Shown here in pieces: positions 45,001-47,770 of a DNA stretch of 64,000 nt. Origin of the DNA: Solen grandis. Taxonomy: Eukaryota > Mollusca > Bivalvia > Adapedonta > Solenidae. The position numbers and the translations under genes are program-made. The notes under the pieces were generated by a model, which saw only the letters and a program-made list of their open reading frames with translations, made no database searches and was not told the DNA's origin. Numbering within the stretch: the first letter of the stretch is position 1; each line of letters begins with the position of its first letter. Location: positions 22,666,852 through 22,730,851 of the forward strand of contig CM037777.1 of NCBI GenBank assembly GCA_021229015.1, given 5' to 3'.

Positions 45001-45737
45001 AGTACCCGTCAAGTGACAAAGCGCAGTTCAGGGAGCATCCACCAGTTCTACTGGCACTTGTTTACTTTATCACCATACAGATTTGTTTGGCATTTAGCAT
45101 ATAAGGGTAGTTCAAGGACTGGTTGGCTCAGTGTCAGGATAATGTGACTGGGTGTGTAGCATGACACGTCTGTGGCGTGTTACTGCAGTGTGGCAACACT
45201 ATATCTGTCTCAAGTAGGCATATTTTCCAAAGGACCTACATACTTTTGACTGGATGTTAAAGCCAATAGATTTAAAACATTAACTGCCAAAACTGTGCAG
45301 ATTTCTGCTCCCTTGCAGATGTATATCTTGAATATTAGATACTTTCAAGAATAGATCAACTGCCAGTTCTCAGCAGTAATGACTGTGTTTCACAGCAGTG
45401 AGCAAAGTACTGGTCTAAGCCACAAACCCTGGAAATTAACAAGCATAAAACAACAAAAAGAAATGAGTAAACCTAATATGAAGCATACCTCTAAATGCTG
45501 ATAAAGCTCATAGATGGCACCAATACTGGGACAACAACCACCACTGTTATATTTCAGTGCTCTGTGACATGTGGTGAGGGACAGCAGCGGCGGCGTGTGG
45601 ACTGTCGCTCTAAGTCTAACAACCGACAGGCCCTGCCAAACTCGGAGTGCAACTCTGAACTAAGACCAACGGAAGTAAAGCGATGTTCACAGCCAGCATG
45701 CAGACCAGTGATACCAACACGACCAGCCAGACCACAG
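5971..45737 (+). CDS. ADAMTS-like/papilin-family matrix protein, partial gene (11 exons visible)
   Basis: Join: 5971-6080, 11490-11544, 12326-12428, 17464-17594, 22451-22583, 25529-25609, 26269-26439, 41039-41762, 42377-42521, 42954-43179, 45558-45737. The visible coding length is 2059 nt, or 686 codons after allowing one extra base in the seventh exon. Domain order is TSR1, cysteine-rich module, spacer, charged linker, then three TSRs. This order, with a short TSR1 loop, fits secreted ADAMTS-like proteins or papilin, which bind extracellular matrix and modulate fibrillin or TGF-beta microfibrils in vertebrates. The mollusc role is inference. No catalytic HExxH zinc site is seen, but upstream exons are outside the window, so a true ADAMTS protease is not excluded. 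Every exon is bounded by AG and GT, and intron phases match at nine of ten junctions. Start and stop codons are not visible; the 3' part probably lies in or beyond the damaged block. The ADAMTSL2/4/6 subtypes look closest from memory, unverified. Confidence 0.9.
6168..6409 (+). mobile_element. TTAA-flanked hairpin MITE, copy 2
   Basis: Full length (242 bp) with TTAA at both ends and the AACTCGCAG centre. It lies 88 bp inside the intron after the first visible exon. Confidence 0.85.
6410..7049. other. Intron sequence, no feature seen
   Basis: AT-rich intron with no recognisable repeat or exon. Confidence 0.4.
7050..8143 (+). mobile_element. TA-flanked MITE expanded by an internal minisatellite
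   Basis: The left end TACAGTAAAATCTTGCT and the inverted right end TACAATAACACCTCACT are imperfect terminal inverted repeats, similar to pogo/Tigger-type MITEs. Between them are about 12 tandem units with GTGAATGTTACCAGTTTAAT and GGTCTTAATAGTGAGG. The spacing is about 66 bp in the first half and 81-82 bp in the last six units. Open frames on both strands are by-products of the repeats. Confidence 0.7.
8144..8537. other. Intron sequence, no feature seen
   Basis: AT-rich, no repeat or exon recognised. Confidence 0.4.
8538..10486 (+). repeat. AGCTCACCTGAGC-type element, copy 2, with ~320-bp modules
   Basis: The 5' hairpin is CTCGCCTGAGCACAAAGTGC, then CGTCCGTCGTCAACAATTTG. Five to six tandem modules of about 320 bp follow (phase marker TAGAGAAACCTTTAA at about 8921, 9241, 9560, 9879 and 10204). 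Each carries ATCTCCTCTGAAACCACTGG, GGTTGCCATGGCAACAAAAA and ACATGGCCGCCAGGGG. Ends CTCAGGTGAGCG, AGGGCCATCATGGGCCTCTT, GT. Confidence 0.75.
10834..11152 (+). repeat. CCGTC-type element, short copy
   Basis: Starts TATGCTCCCCAAAGGGAGAG and has a CCGTCCGTCTG tract at 10884-10900. Ends GCATCCACCAGTTCTACTGG, then CACTTGTT. The same ends bound the longer copy at 43515-45062. Confidence 0.7.
11357..11440. repeat. Perfect 22-bp inverted repeat with 40-nt loop
   Basis: The arms are 11357-11378 and 11419-11440 (ATTGGCCCTGTTATTTGTCC core and its exact complement). It sits about 50 bp upstream of the TSR1 exon b. Probably a small foldback element. Confidence 0.75.
11490..11544 (+). CDS. ADAMTSL-like exon b: second half of TSR1
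   Basis: This is a 55-nt exon between the acceptor CCATTGCAG and the donor GTGAGT. Its first base completes the serine codon left open by the preceding exon; it then encodes [18 protein letters not shown] and ends in phase 0. It supplies TSR cysteines four and five, and the sixth is the second residue of the next exon. NET is a possible N-glycosylation site. The loop is shorter than in ADAMTS proteases and resembles ADAMTSL or papilin. Confidence 0.88.
11885..12245 (+). repeat. Tandem ~140-bp duplication and GTGACAC-type repeat
   Basis: ATTCTGCAATAACTCC and CACTGATGGACAGAGCTTG occur twice (near 11900-11966 and 12038-12100). The segment ends with CGCTTCAGCAGGTGACACGT, shared with the repeat at 26670-26800. 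Confidence 0.6.
12326..12428 (+). CDS. ADAMTSL-like exon c: start of cysteine-rich module
   Basis: Acceptor TATTTCAG, donor GTGAGT, phase 0 in and phase 1 out. It encodes [18 protein letters not shown] and continues to WKPYYG. The pattern RDFRxxQC followed by W-x-P-Y is the conserved opening of the ADAMTS/ADAMTSL/papilin cysteine-rich module. The first cysteine closes TSR1. Confidence 0.93.
12429..12935. other. Intron sequence, no clear feature
   Basis: Around 12540-12780 there are weak module-like phrases (GACTTATCTCTAGAACCCTC) that may be a decayed dispersed repeat. No exon. Confidence 0.35.
12936..13148 (-). mobile_element. TTAA-flanked hairpin MITE, copy 3, with one hairpin arm deleted
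   Basis: 213 bp, TTAA at both ends. The central palindrome is broken: sequence passes from CTGCGAGTAA directly to CGCATAGG, losing about 30 bp of one arm. Confidence 0.85.
13304..13552 (+). mobile_element. TTAA-flanked hairpin MITE, copy 4
   Basis: 249 bp, TTAA at both ends, intact central palindrome, and a few bases extra near the right end (CCACGTATTTG). Confidence 0.85.
13553..13889. other. Intron sequence, no feature seen
   Basis: AT-rich, with a T run at 13750-13761. Confidence 0.4.
13890..14130 (+). mobile_element. TTAA-flanked hairpin MITE, copy 5
   Basis: 241 bp, TTAA at both ends, intact palindrome. Third copy within 1.2 kb. Confidence 0.85.
14131..14756. other. Intron sequence, no feature seen
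   Basis: AT-rich intron without a recognised repeat. Confidence 0.4.
14757..15086 (+). repeat. AGCTCACCTGAGC-type element, copy 3, short
   Basis: The start AAGCTAACCTGAGC is diverged. One module contains GACATCTCCTCTTAAACCAC. Ends CTCAGGTGGCCG, AGGGCCA-TCT-TGGCCCT, CTTGT. Confidence 0.65.
15580..16622 (+). repeat. AGCTCACCTGAGC-type element, copy 4, with ~150-bp modules
   Basis: The 5' hairpin is CTCACCTGAGC-ATA-GCTCAGGGTGAG. Five to six tandem modules follow, with ACACACTAGAGGCCACAATT, GATCCAATCTTCCTCAAACT and AAAGTAGGTCAGTAGGTCAA. Ends CTCAGGTGAGCG, then AGGGCCATCTTGACCCTCTT, GT. Confidence 0.75.
16623..17089. other. Intron sequence, no feature seen
   Basis: AT-rich. A lone AATGAGTCTATATGAGG at 17026-17042 matches the right end of the TTAA MITE and may be a fragment of it. 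Confidence 0.4.
17090..17225 (-). repeat. Fragment of a common molluscan SINE-like repeat
   Basis: On the - strand it reads AAGCCTTCCAGCTGGCTTGC, then GTCGGTGGTTCTACCCGGGT, GTCTTCCTCCATCTG and GCGTCGCTAT. I recognise this wording from dispersed repeats in many molluscs; the family name was not checked. Confidence 0.5.
17464..17594 (+). CDS. ADAMTSL-like exon d: core of cysteine-rich module
   Basis: Acceptor ATTTTCAG, donor GTACTC. The split codon from the previous exon makes histidine, then comes [18 protein letters not shown], and the exon ends ICVQGQCK in phase 0. The C-x-L-x-C, F-Y, VIDGTxC and C-V-x-G-x-C landmarks are all at the spacing usual in the family. No frame damage is seen. Confidence 0.94.
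17595..18483. other. Intron sequence, no feature seen
   Basis: AT-rich. A small inverted repeat AAATATCAG and CTGATATTT lies at 18380-18411. Confidence 0.4.
18484..19144 (+). repeat. Decayed AGCTCACCTGAGC-type modules
   Basis: Starts GATCACCTTGGTGAG, then CGTCTGTCGTCCATTGTCCG. Modules with CAAAAGTACTGGCTGGAT and ACATGGCCACCAGGGG match the 8538-10486 family. It seems interrupted by the next element and may resume at 19948. Confidence 0.55.
19145..19945 (+). repeat. CCGTC-type element with ~145-bp modules
   Basis: Starts ATACCCCAGCATACATGTAT, followed by GGTCGGTCGGTTGGTTGG. Four modules follow with CACCTGATACTTGGCATAAA and GCAGTAGATGTGCA, each ending with a GAGTTATTGCCCC phrase. The 3' terminus is not clear. 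Confidence 0.55.
19948..20787 (+). repeat. AGCTCACCTGAGC-type element, copy 5
   Basis: Starts GGCTCACCTGAGCACATCAT, then GTCCGTCCAGCGTCAACAAT. Ends CACAGGTGAGCAATTCCAG, hairpin AGGGGC-TTCAT-GGCCCT, CTTGT. Modules contain GTTCCTTGGGTCACTCTCTA. Confidence 0.65.
20788..21363. other. Intron sequence, no feature seen
   Basis: AT-rich. The open frame at 21005-21220 has no family resemblance or splice support. Confidence 0.4.
21364..21893 (+). repeat. CCGTC-type element, possibly two nested
   Basis: Starts TATGACCCCACC, then a G run, GGCATATAGATTTGCCATTT and GTCCGTCCGTCC. A second start (TATGCCCCCTTCCAAATAGA) occurs at 21685. Ends GGGGGCATCTGTGTCCTCAG, a GTGTCCT-CA-GGACAC hairpin, then TTTCTAGTT. 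Confidence 0.6.
21925..22245 (+). repeat. CAAACAGAG repeat joined to an AGCTCACCTGAGC-type module
   Basis: GCAAACAGAGC at 21924 and the inverted CTCTGTTTGC at 21974 flank a short unit also found at 34560-34690. From about 22060 the sequence CATGTAGAACTGGTTGCCAT onward copies one module of the 8.5-10.5 kb element. Confidence 0.5.
22451..22583 (+). CDS. ADAMTSL-like exon e: end of cysteine-rich module, start of spacer
   Basis: Acceptor TATTACAG, donor GTAGGG, phase 0 in and phase 1 out. It encodes [20 protein letters not shown], then GDNSTC and a spacer start ending in QQLSK. The VGCD and [11 protein letters not shown] signature is nearly invariant in ADAMTS and ADAMTSL proteins. NST and NIT are possible N-glycosylation sites. 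Confidence 0.95.
22736..24650 (+). repeat. TTGGGTAGTGATAGGTCAAG minisatellite split by an insertion
   Basis: Units of about 22-30 bp (TATTGGGTAGTGATAGGTCA, AGTTA) run from 22736 to 22950 and resume from 24478 to 24645. The element at 22951-24478 sits between the two halves. Confidence 0.8.
22951..24478 (+). repeat. CCGTC-type element inserted in the minisatellite
   Basis: Starts TATACCCCCCCGCAACGAAG, GGGGGGGGGTATA hairpin, then a CCGTC/TGTC tract at 22998-23066. Six to eight modules of about 165 bp follow (CTTCTGCGGACTACTCC, CTACTGGAAGGATTTTGATG, CTATTTACCAAGTTATGCCC). Ends GGGGGGGTATTAGTAAGCC, then ACAGTTCTAGTTT. A C run at 24181-24203 is likely length-unstable. Confidence 0.8.
24651..25528. 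other. Intron sequence, no feature seen
   Basis: AT-rich with a short CTCT tract near 25110-25140; a pyrimidine tract precedes the acceptor at 25528. Confidence 0.4.
25529..25609 (+). CDS. ADAMTSL-like exon f: spacer, first part
   Basis: An 81-nt exon, phase 1 in and out, between TTTCTTTCAG and GTAAGT. It completes a glycine codon and encodes [20 protein letters not shown], then GPNYNSI. The 'GY..(I/V)..IP.GA..I' pattern is the typical beginning of the spacer beta-sandwich. Confidence 0.9.
   Translation, partial: VILLLSKFQKGRPIYTSRNMDQTTTQ
25610..26268. other. Intron sequence, no feature seen
   Basis: Contains a TA microsatellite at 26051-26065 only. Confidence 0.4.
26269..26439 (+). CDS. 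ADAMTSL-like exon g: spacer, second part, with a one-base frameshift
   Basis: Acceptor CTCCTGCAG, donor GTGAGT. From the start the phase-1 frame reads [18 protein letters not shown] and continues to TFIYMPSD. After about 26376 the family-like protein continues in another frame, [19 protein letters not shown], which runs exactly to the donor in phase 0, the phase the next exon needs. The exon is 171 nt but must be 3n+2, so one extra base lies around 26370-26385. In the unshifted frame translation would stop four codons into the next exon (TGT TGT AAA TGA). An assembly indel is most likely; a real null allele is possible. Confidence 0.85.
26665..26799 (+). repeat. GTGACAC-type repeat
   Basis: GTCACCTGCTGTAAGCATAG at its start and CTTCAGCTGGTGACACGTG near the end form an inverted pair around a TGTCTGTC tract. 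The end matches 12210-12230. A TTAA MITE has inserted at its right border, and a matching phrase resumes after it (CAGACAAAGTGTCTGC). Confidence 0.5.
26800..27041 (-). mobile_element. TTAA-flanked hairpin MITE, copy 6
   Basis: 242 bp, TTAA at both ends, intact palindrome. Confidence 0.85.
27042..27554. other. Intron sequence, no feature seen
   Basis: Unassigned intron sequence apart from the end of the repeat at 26665 continuing for about 55 bp. Confidence 0.35.
27555..27760 (+). repeat. tRNA-derived SINE, copy 1
   Basis: The head CGGTGACTAAGGGGTTAGAA resembles a pol III A box and TGATTTGATCCCTAG a B box. The body contains GGACTGGTTGGTGTCAGGAT, AAAGTGACTTGGTG and ATGTCTATGGCATCAC. The body recurs at 45095 and, damaged, at 51094. 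Confidence 0.65.
28201..28852 (+). mobile_element. TA-flanked MITE with terminal tandem amplification
   Basis: The left end TACAGTCGAACTTCGGTGAC and the right end GTCACCGAAGTTCGACTGTA are perfect inverted repeats of 20 bp, in the style of pogo/Tigger elements with a TA target. The right end is amplified four times. The interior has no intact transposase frame. Confidence 0.8.
28657..28860 (+). repeat. Four exact 51-bp tandem units containing the MITE terminus
   Basis: Unit starts are 28657, 28708, 28759 and 28810. Each holds GTGTTCCAGTTTTCAGTGTT, then the MITE right end and CCATCATT. Because 51 is 17 codons, several frames stay open on both strands, giving false proteins. Confidence 0.9.
28861..31304. 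other. Intron sequence, few features
   Basis: AT-rich. At 30327-30545 a decayed CCGTC-type piece is visible (GTATATGGGGGCTATATTAG, TCTATCGGTTGGTCTGTC). The rest is unassigned. Confidence 0.4.
31305..31692 (-). other. Probable 3' UTR and polyadenylation region of the nested gene
   Basis: Downstream of the stop at 31693 the - strand has two AATAAA hexamers (complement of 31323-31328 and 31313-31318). The open frame at 31335-31589 has no coding character. The end point is approximate. Confidence 0.45.
31693..32070 (-). CDS. Nested gene coding exon 2, continuation in shifted frame
   Basis: An open frame from just after a TGA near 32071 down to a stop at 31693. It encodes a Q/S/H-rich part, then a strongly acidic stretch and a predicted helix ([20 protein letters not shown]), ending [13 protein letters not shown]. 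Its composition looks like protein rather than 3' UTR. The simplest reading is that one base is missing between 32071 and 32034 and both frames belong to one protein of about 335 residues. Alternatives are a true stop with long UTR, or an unseen intron. Confidence 0.5.
   Translation of the reverse strand, partial: TAISGTQQCQSVTTEHSQSISILHQHSHPETQSRDQSHTENLQRQSEHLEEMEETEMDWDSDSDYSYDEDEDNLAGVLFAAERLLPDEQSARLDVEMGDMGIGHILFDRVSATLYTAHMEFYREH
31693..37191 (-). CDS. Nested antisense gene of unknown function, BESS-like and acidic, one frame break
   Basis: Join on the - strand: 37191-37110, then 32614 downward to about 32036, then 32070-31693 in a second frame. The ATG at 37191 is the first methionine after an in-frame TGA nine codons upstream. 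The two exons join in phase 1 (G plus AT makes aspartate). The protein begins [20 protein letters not shown]; after the junction comes [20 protein letters not shown], whose hydrophobic spacing resembles a BESS protein-interaction motif. A polar middle and a strongly acidic stretch ([15 protein letters not shown]) follow. Nuclear or chromatin roles of BESS proteins are known in insects; a role here is inference. It lies wholly within a 14.6-kb intron of the + strand ADAMTS-like gene. I do not recognise an orthologue. Confidence 0.62.
32034..32614 (-). CDS. Nested gene coding exon 2, first frame
   Basis: The acceptor on the - strand is TTATCTCCTTCACAG, with the exon beginning at 32614. The frame is open for 193 codons to a TGA at 32036-32034. 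Residues 7-40 of the exon carry the BESS-like segment and a basic helix ([20 protein letters not shown]); the rest is polar, rich in Q, S, T, P and D/E. The stop lies within a short overlap with the second open frame. Confidence 0.65.
33318..33557 (-). mobile_element. TTAA-flanked hairpin MITE, copy 7
   Basis: 240 bp, TTAA at both ends, intact palindrome, slightly diverged right end (GTGGGGGAAAGGG). Confidence 0.85.
34560..34690 (+). repeat. CAAACAGAG-type short repeat, copy 2
   Basis: GAGCAAACCCAGATCAGAAA, then GGTCTCCTCTGTTTGGTTAT parallels 21925-22025. Confidence 0.45.
35141..36262 (+). repeat. CCGTC-type element with ~125-bp modules
   Basis: Starts TATACCCCCGAAACGAAGTT, GGGGGGGTA, then GGTCGGTCGGTCGGTCC. 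Seven or so modules follow with GAGGAAGTGCAGTGCACAAG, AACCATAACTCTATCTA and CAGAGTTATTGCCCTTTGTT. Ends GGGGGTATTAATCAC, ATCACACTTAGTGAT hairpin, AGTTCTAGTTTT. Confidence 0.75.
37110..37191 (-). CDS. Nested gene coding exon 1
   Basis: 82 nt from ATG (37191-37189) to the donor GTATGT beginning at 37109. It encodes 27 residues, a short predicted amphipathic helix ([18 protein letters not shown]), and one base of the next codon. The in-frame TGA upstream of the ATG supports this start. Any 5' untranslated exon is not identified. Confidence 0.65.
37192..39234. other. Upstream of nested gene, no feature seen
   Basis: About 2 kb of AT-rich intron. It could hold the nested gene's promoter or 5' UTR exons, but no clear signal was found. 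Confidence 0.4.
39235..39405 (+). mobile_element. TTAA-flanked hairpin MITE, copy 8, internally deleted
   Basis: 171 bp. The left two thirds is intact; after ATGAGGATTTT it jumps to AACGGGAAAGGGTTAA. TTAA is still present at both ends. Confidence 0.85.
39406..40080. other. Intron sequence, no feature seen
   Basis: Unassigned, with a CT tract at 40013-40023. Confidence 0.4.
40081..40329 (-). mobile_element. TTAA-flanked hairpin MITE, copy 9
   Basis: 249 bp, TTAA at both ends, with a small duplication in the left end (ATATAGAATATAGAC). Confidence 0.85.
40591..40832 (+). mobile_element. TTAA-flanked hairpin MITE, copy 10
   Basis: 242 bp, TTAA at both ends. It ends 206 bp before the linker exon at 41039. 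Confidence 0.85.
41039..41762 (+). CDS. ADAMTSL-like exon h: spacer end, charged linker, start of second TSR
   Basis: A 724-nt exon, acceptor CTTTGCAG, donor GTTTGT, phase 0 in and phase 1 out. It opens with [16 protein letters not shown], equivalent to the (E)PNPG spacer end of the family. About 200 residues follow that are rich in R, E, S, N and D and are probably disordered. Two further RNP-x-FG motifs occur at exon residues 78-87 and 90-98. The end encodes [16 protein letters not shown], the first half of a TSR; lysine before its second cysteine removes the O-fucose consensus. The long linker does not resemble a family domain I know. Confidence 0.9.
42377..42521 (+). CDS. ADAMTSL-like exon i: rest of second TSR
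   Basis: Acceptor TTTGGTAG, donor GTAAGT, phase 1 in and phase 2 out. It encodes [20 protein letters not shown], then [20 protein letters not shown]. The cysteine spacing (VSC, LC, HC, DC) completes the TSR begun at the end of the previous exon. It ends QADPADSY with two bases of the next tyrosine codon. Confidence 0.93.
42522..42953. other. Intron, no feature seen
   Basis: 432-nt phase-2 intron between the second and third TSR exons. Confidence 0.5.
42954..43179 (+). CDS. ADAMTSL-like exon j: third TSR and start of fourth
   Basis: Acceptor GCAATTTCAG, donor GTGTGG. The first base completes tyrosine; then come [26 protein letters not shown] and PC in TSR spacing, followed by MWSISSWSQ, the tryptophan strand of the next TSR. 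It ends in phase 0. CSVSCELG fits the O-fucose consensus. Confidence 0.93.
43515..45062 (+). repeat. CCGTC-type element, long copy, carrying another insertion
   Basis: Starts ATGCTCCCCCAAAGGGAGAG, ends GAGCATCCACCAGTTCTACT, GGCACTTGTT, as in 10834-11152. Modules contain AGGTATCAACATGACACTTC and AGTGCAGTGCACAAGAACCA. A second CCGTCC tract (44370-44420) followed by TGTCCGCTCCATATCTCCTA modules suggests another inserted element inside. Confidence 0.75.
43638..43950. mobile_element. 313-bp element flanked by GGTATCAA duplication
   Basis: GGTATCAA occurs at 43630-43637 and 43951-43958, and the two flanks join to give the module phrase of the host element. The ends TCAAACTCTG and CAGAGTTTA are short inverted repeats. 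An 8-bp duplication with short inverted ends fits an hAT-like MITE. Confidence 0.7.
45090..45235 (+). repeat. SINE body, copy 2
   Basis: AGTTCAAGGACTGGTTGGCT, CAGTGTCAGGATAATGTGAC, TGGGTG, then CACGTCTGTGGCGTGTTACT and GCAGTGTGGCAACACT. The pol III head is missing. Confidence 0.6.
45558..45737 (+). CDS. ADAMTSL-like exon k: rest of fourth TSR
   Basis: A 180-nt exon, phase 0 in and out, between ATATTTCAG and GTGTGT. It encodes [16 protein letters not shown], then SEC, KRC and PAC, closing the TSR, and a proline/arginine tail ([12 protein letters not shown]). The open frame runs 22 codons past the donor to a stop; that is read as intron, but a short alternative 3' end cannot be excluded. This is the last exon I can recognise before the gap. 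Confidence 0.92.
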
Positions 45738-46026
45738 GTGTGTATGGTGATGCATGTAAATTTAAGGGGAGACAAGTATAAAATGACTGGTACAAGATTG
45801 TGATTCAAGGTTGTCTTTCCTTTTTATGCTCTGAATTCCAAAAATGATACAGGGTATCATTACTGACATTGCAAATGGAGTACCATTGATATATGTAATA
45901 TTAACTGCTTTTACCTTGTGAATGTGCTCATTGTGACTTACGTTTTGTAGCAATTTTTATCATCCAATATGATATTTAAACATTTGGAATTTTCAATAAT
46001 TATAAAAAAAAAAAAAAAAATGTAAG
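45738..46026. other. Intron or 3' flank, no feature
   Basis: Ends in an A run at 46002-46020. Confidence 0.4.
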
Positions 46027-46163
46027 TAAAGTCAAACCTGTCATTAGTGGTCAGTCAAGGGAACAATAAAAAGTGTCCGTTTAACAGAGGTGACCGCTAA
46101 ATGAAGTTTAAATATATAACAAAATGCTAGTTTGATGATAAAATTAATACAGGTTCAACTGTA
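46027..46163. mobile_element. Short TA-flanked MITE
   Basis: Left end TAAAGTCAAACCTGTCATTA and inverted right end TACAGTTGAACCTGTATTAA. The interior has AGTGGTCAG and AGTGTCCGTTTAACAGAGGT, wording typical of pogo/Tigger MITEs. Confidence 0.55.
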
Positions 46164-46539
46164 TACTCAACAAGAAAATTGAATAGCTGTGATAATGATT
46201 GACAGGGGTCAATCTTTTGAATTTAGTAAGAATTACCCACTAAGATTCTCAATGAATTATTCCCTTATTATTAGTTAAAACAAACAATGCCCATTAGTTT
46301 CAATAGGGATTTGAATGTTATACTCAAATTTGAACATGATATTGTACATAGGTATCTCTGAGACCACTGAACTGTTCAGTGTAGATAAGGCATTAAAACT
46401 GAAATAGAAACATTTACTTGGTGCATACAATAAGGCCTATTAGTACAAAATAAAGTTTGACCATTGATTCATTCTTTTAGTCTCATGAGAATAAGGGAGA
46501 GAGAGAAAATTGTAATGACAGTACAAAATATTTTAGATA
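46164..46539. other. No feature seen
   Basis: Unassigned AT-rich sequence. Confidence 0.4.
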
Positions 46540-47346
46540 TAAATAGCATCTTCATTTCTTTAGCAATCCTCTTCAAATTTTATGACAGTGTTTATTACCA
46601 TAATCTCTCAGCCAGAATTTATTAGGCTGAATTTAATTCCCCTTTTAAAAAAAAAAATTAAATACAAGTTTGATTATGGCTGATATCAGCCTATCAGGTC
46701 AGGAGTTATGCCCTTTTAATATTAAAAAATGCTGATTTCACTTTGTTTGCACTCTAGCATCTTAATTTTTTAAGCAATCATCTTCAAACTTTATGACAAT
46801 GTTTTTGAGCATAATCTCTAGGCCATGATTGATCATGGCTGATATTGGCCAATCACGTTAAGAGTTATGTCCCTTTTAATTAAAAAAAAATGCCAGATTT
46901 AACTTTGTTTGCACTGTAGCATCTTCATTTCTTAAGCAATCATCTTCGAACTTTATGACAATGTTTATGACCATAATCTCTAGGCCAAAATTGATCATGG
47001 CTGACATTGGCCAATTATGTTAAGAGTTATGTCCCTTCTAATTTATAAAAATGCTAGATTTAACTTTGTTTGCACTCTAGCATCTTCATTTCTTTATTAT
47101 CATTTTCATAGTTTCTGATAATATTAATAGCCATAATCTCGAGGCCAAGTTCGACTATGACTTTTATCAGATTATAAGTCAGGAGTTATTGAACCTTAAT
47201 TAATAAAAATGCCAGATTTCACTGTTTACAATCTAGTATCTTCATTTCTTAAGCAATCATTTTCAATATAATTTAATAACTTGTACTGGCAATGAAGACA
47301 TTTTTTCTCAAATGAGCGCCTTTAGGGCCATCTTGGCCCTCTTGTT
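46540..47346 (+). repeat. AGCTCACCTGAGC-type element, copy 6, 5' truncated
   Basis: Modules (CACTTTGTTTGCACTCTAGC, AGCAATCATCTTCAAACTTT) match 3675-4303. Ends CTCAAATGAGCG, AGGGCCA-TCT-TGGCCCT, CTTGT. The 5' hairpin is absent. Confidence 0.65.
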
Positions 47347-47670
47347 GCTGAAGAGACTGTGATTTGATACAAGGGCGTCTGGGTGCAATACTCCAGCTCA
47401 TTTTGTGAATAGACCCCTTGGTCCCGGTATATAGCACAGATACACAGGAGACAAGTTCCTGGGTAGAACCAGTACTAGTTACTCCAAGTTCCTATAGCAA
47501 CCCCATATGCATTTAAATTTAAATGTATCTTAAAAAGACAACAACAACATGTACCTATCAATTGTTCTTTTTTGATATTGCCACCAGAAACAGCTGTTTT
47601 ATACCCCTGCTTCACAGATGTGGAGGCTTTATAGTAATTGTGCTTGTCACTTCCTCCTGTCCTGTCCCAC

Positions 47671-47770
47671 NNNNNNNNNNNNNNNNNNNNNNNNNNNNNN
47701 NNNNNNNNNNNNNNNNNNNNNNNNNNNNNNNNNNNNNNNNNNNNNNNNNNNNNNNNNNNNNNNNNNNNNN
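47671..47770. other. Assembly gap (100 N)
   Basis: Exactly 100 Ns, the usual placeholder for a gap of unknown size. Order and orientation across it are not guaranteed. Confidence 0.99.

Noticed and set aside
45738..45803. Read-through of the last TSR exon as a terminal exon
   Set aside because: A good GTGTGT donor ends the exon in phase and the extension has no family resemblance; kept only as a minor alternative.
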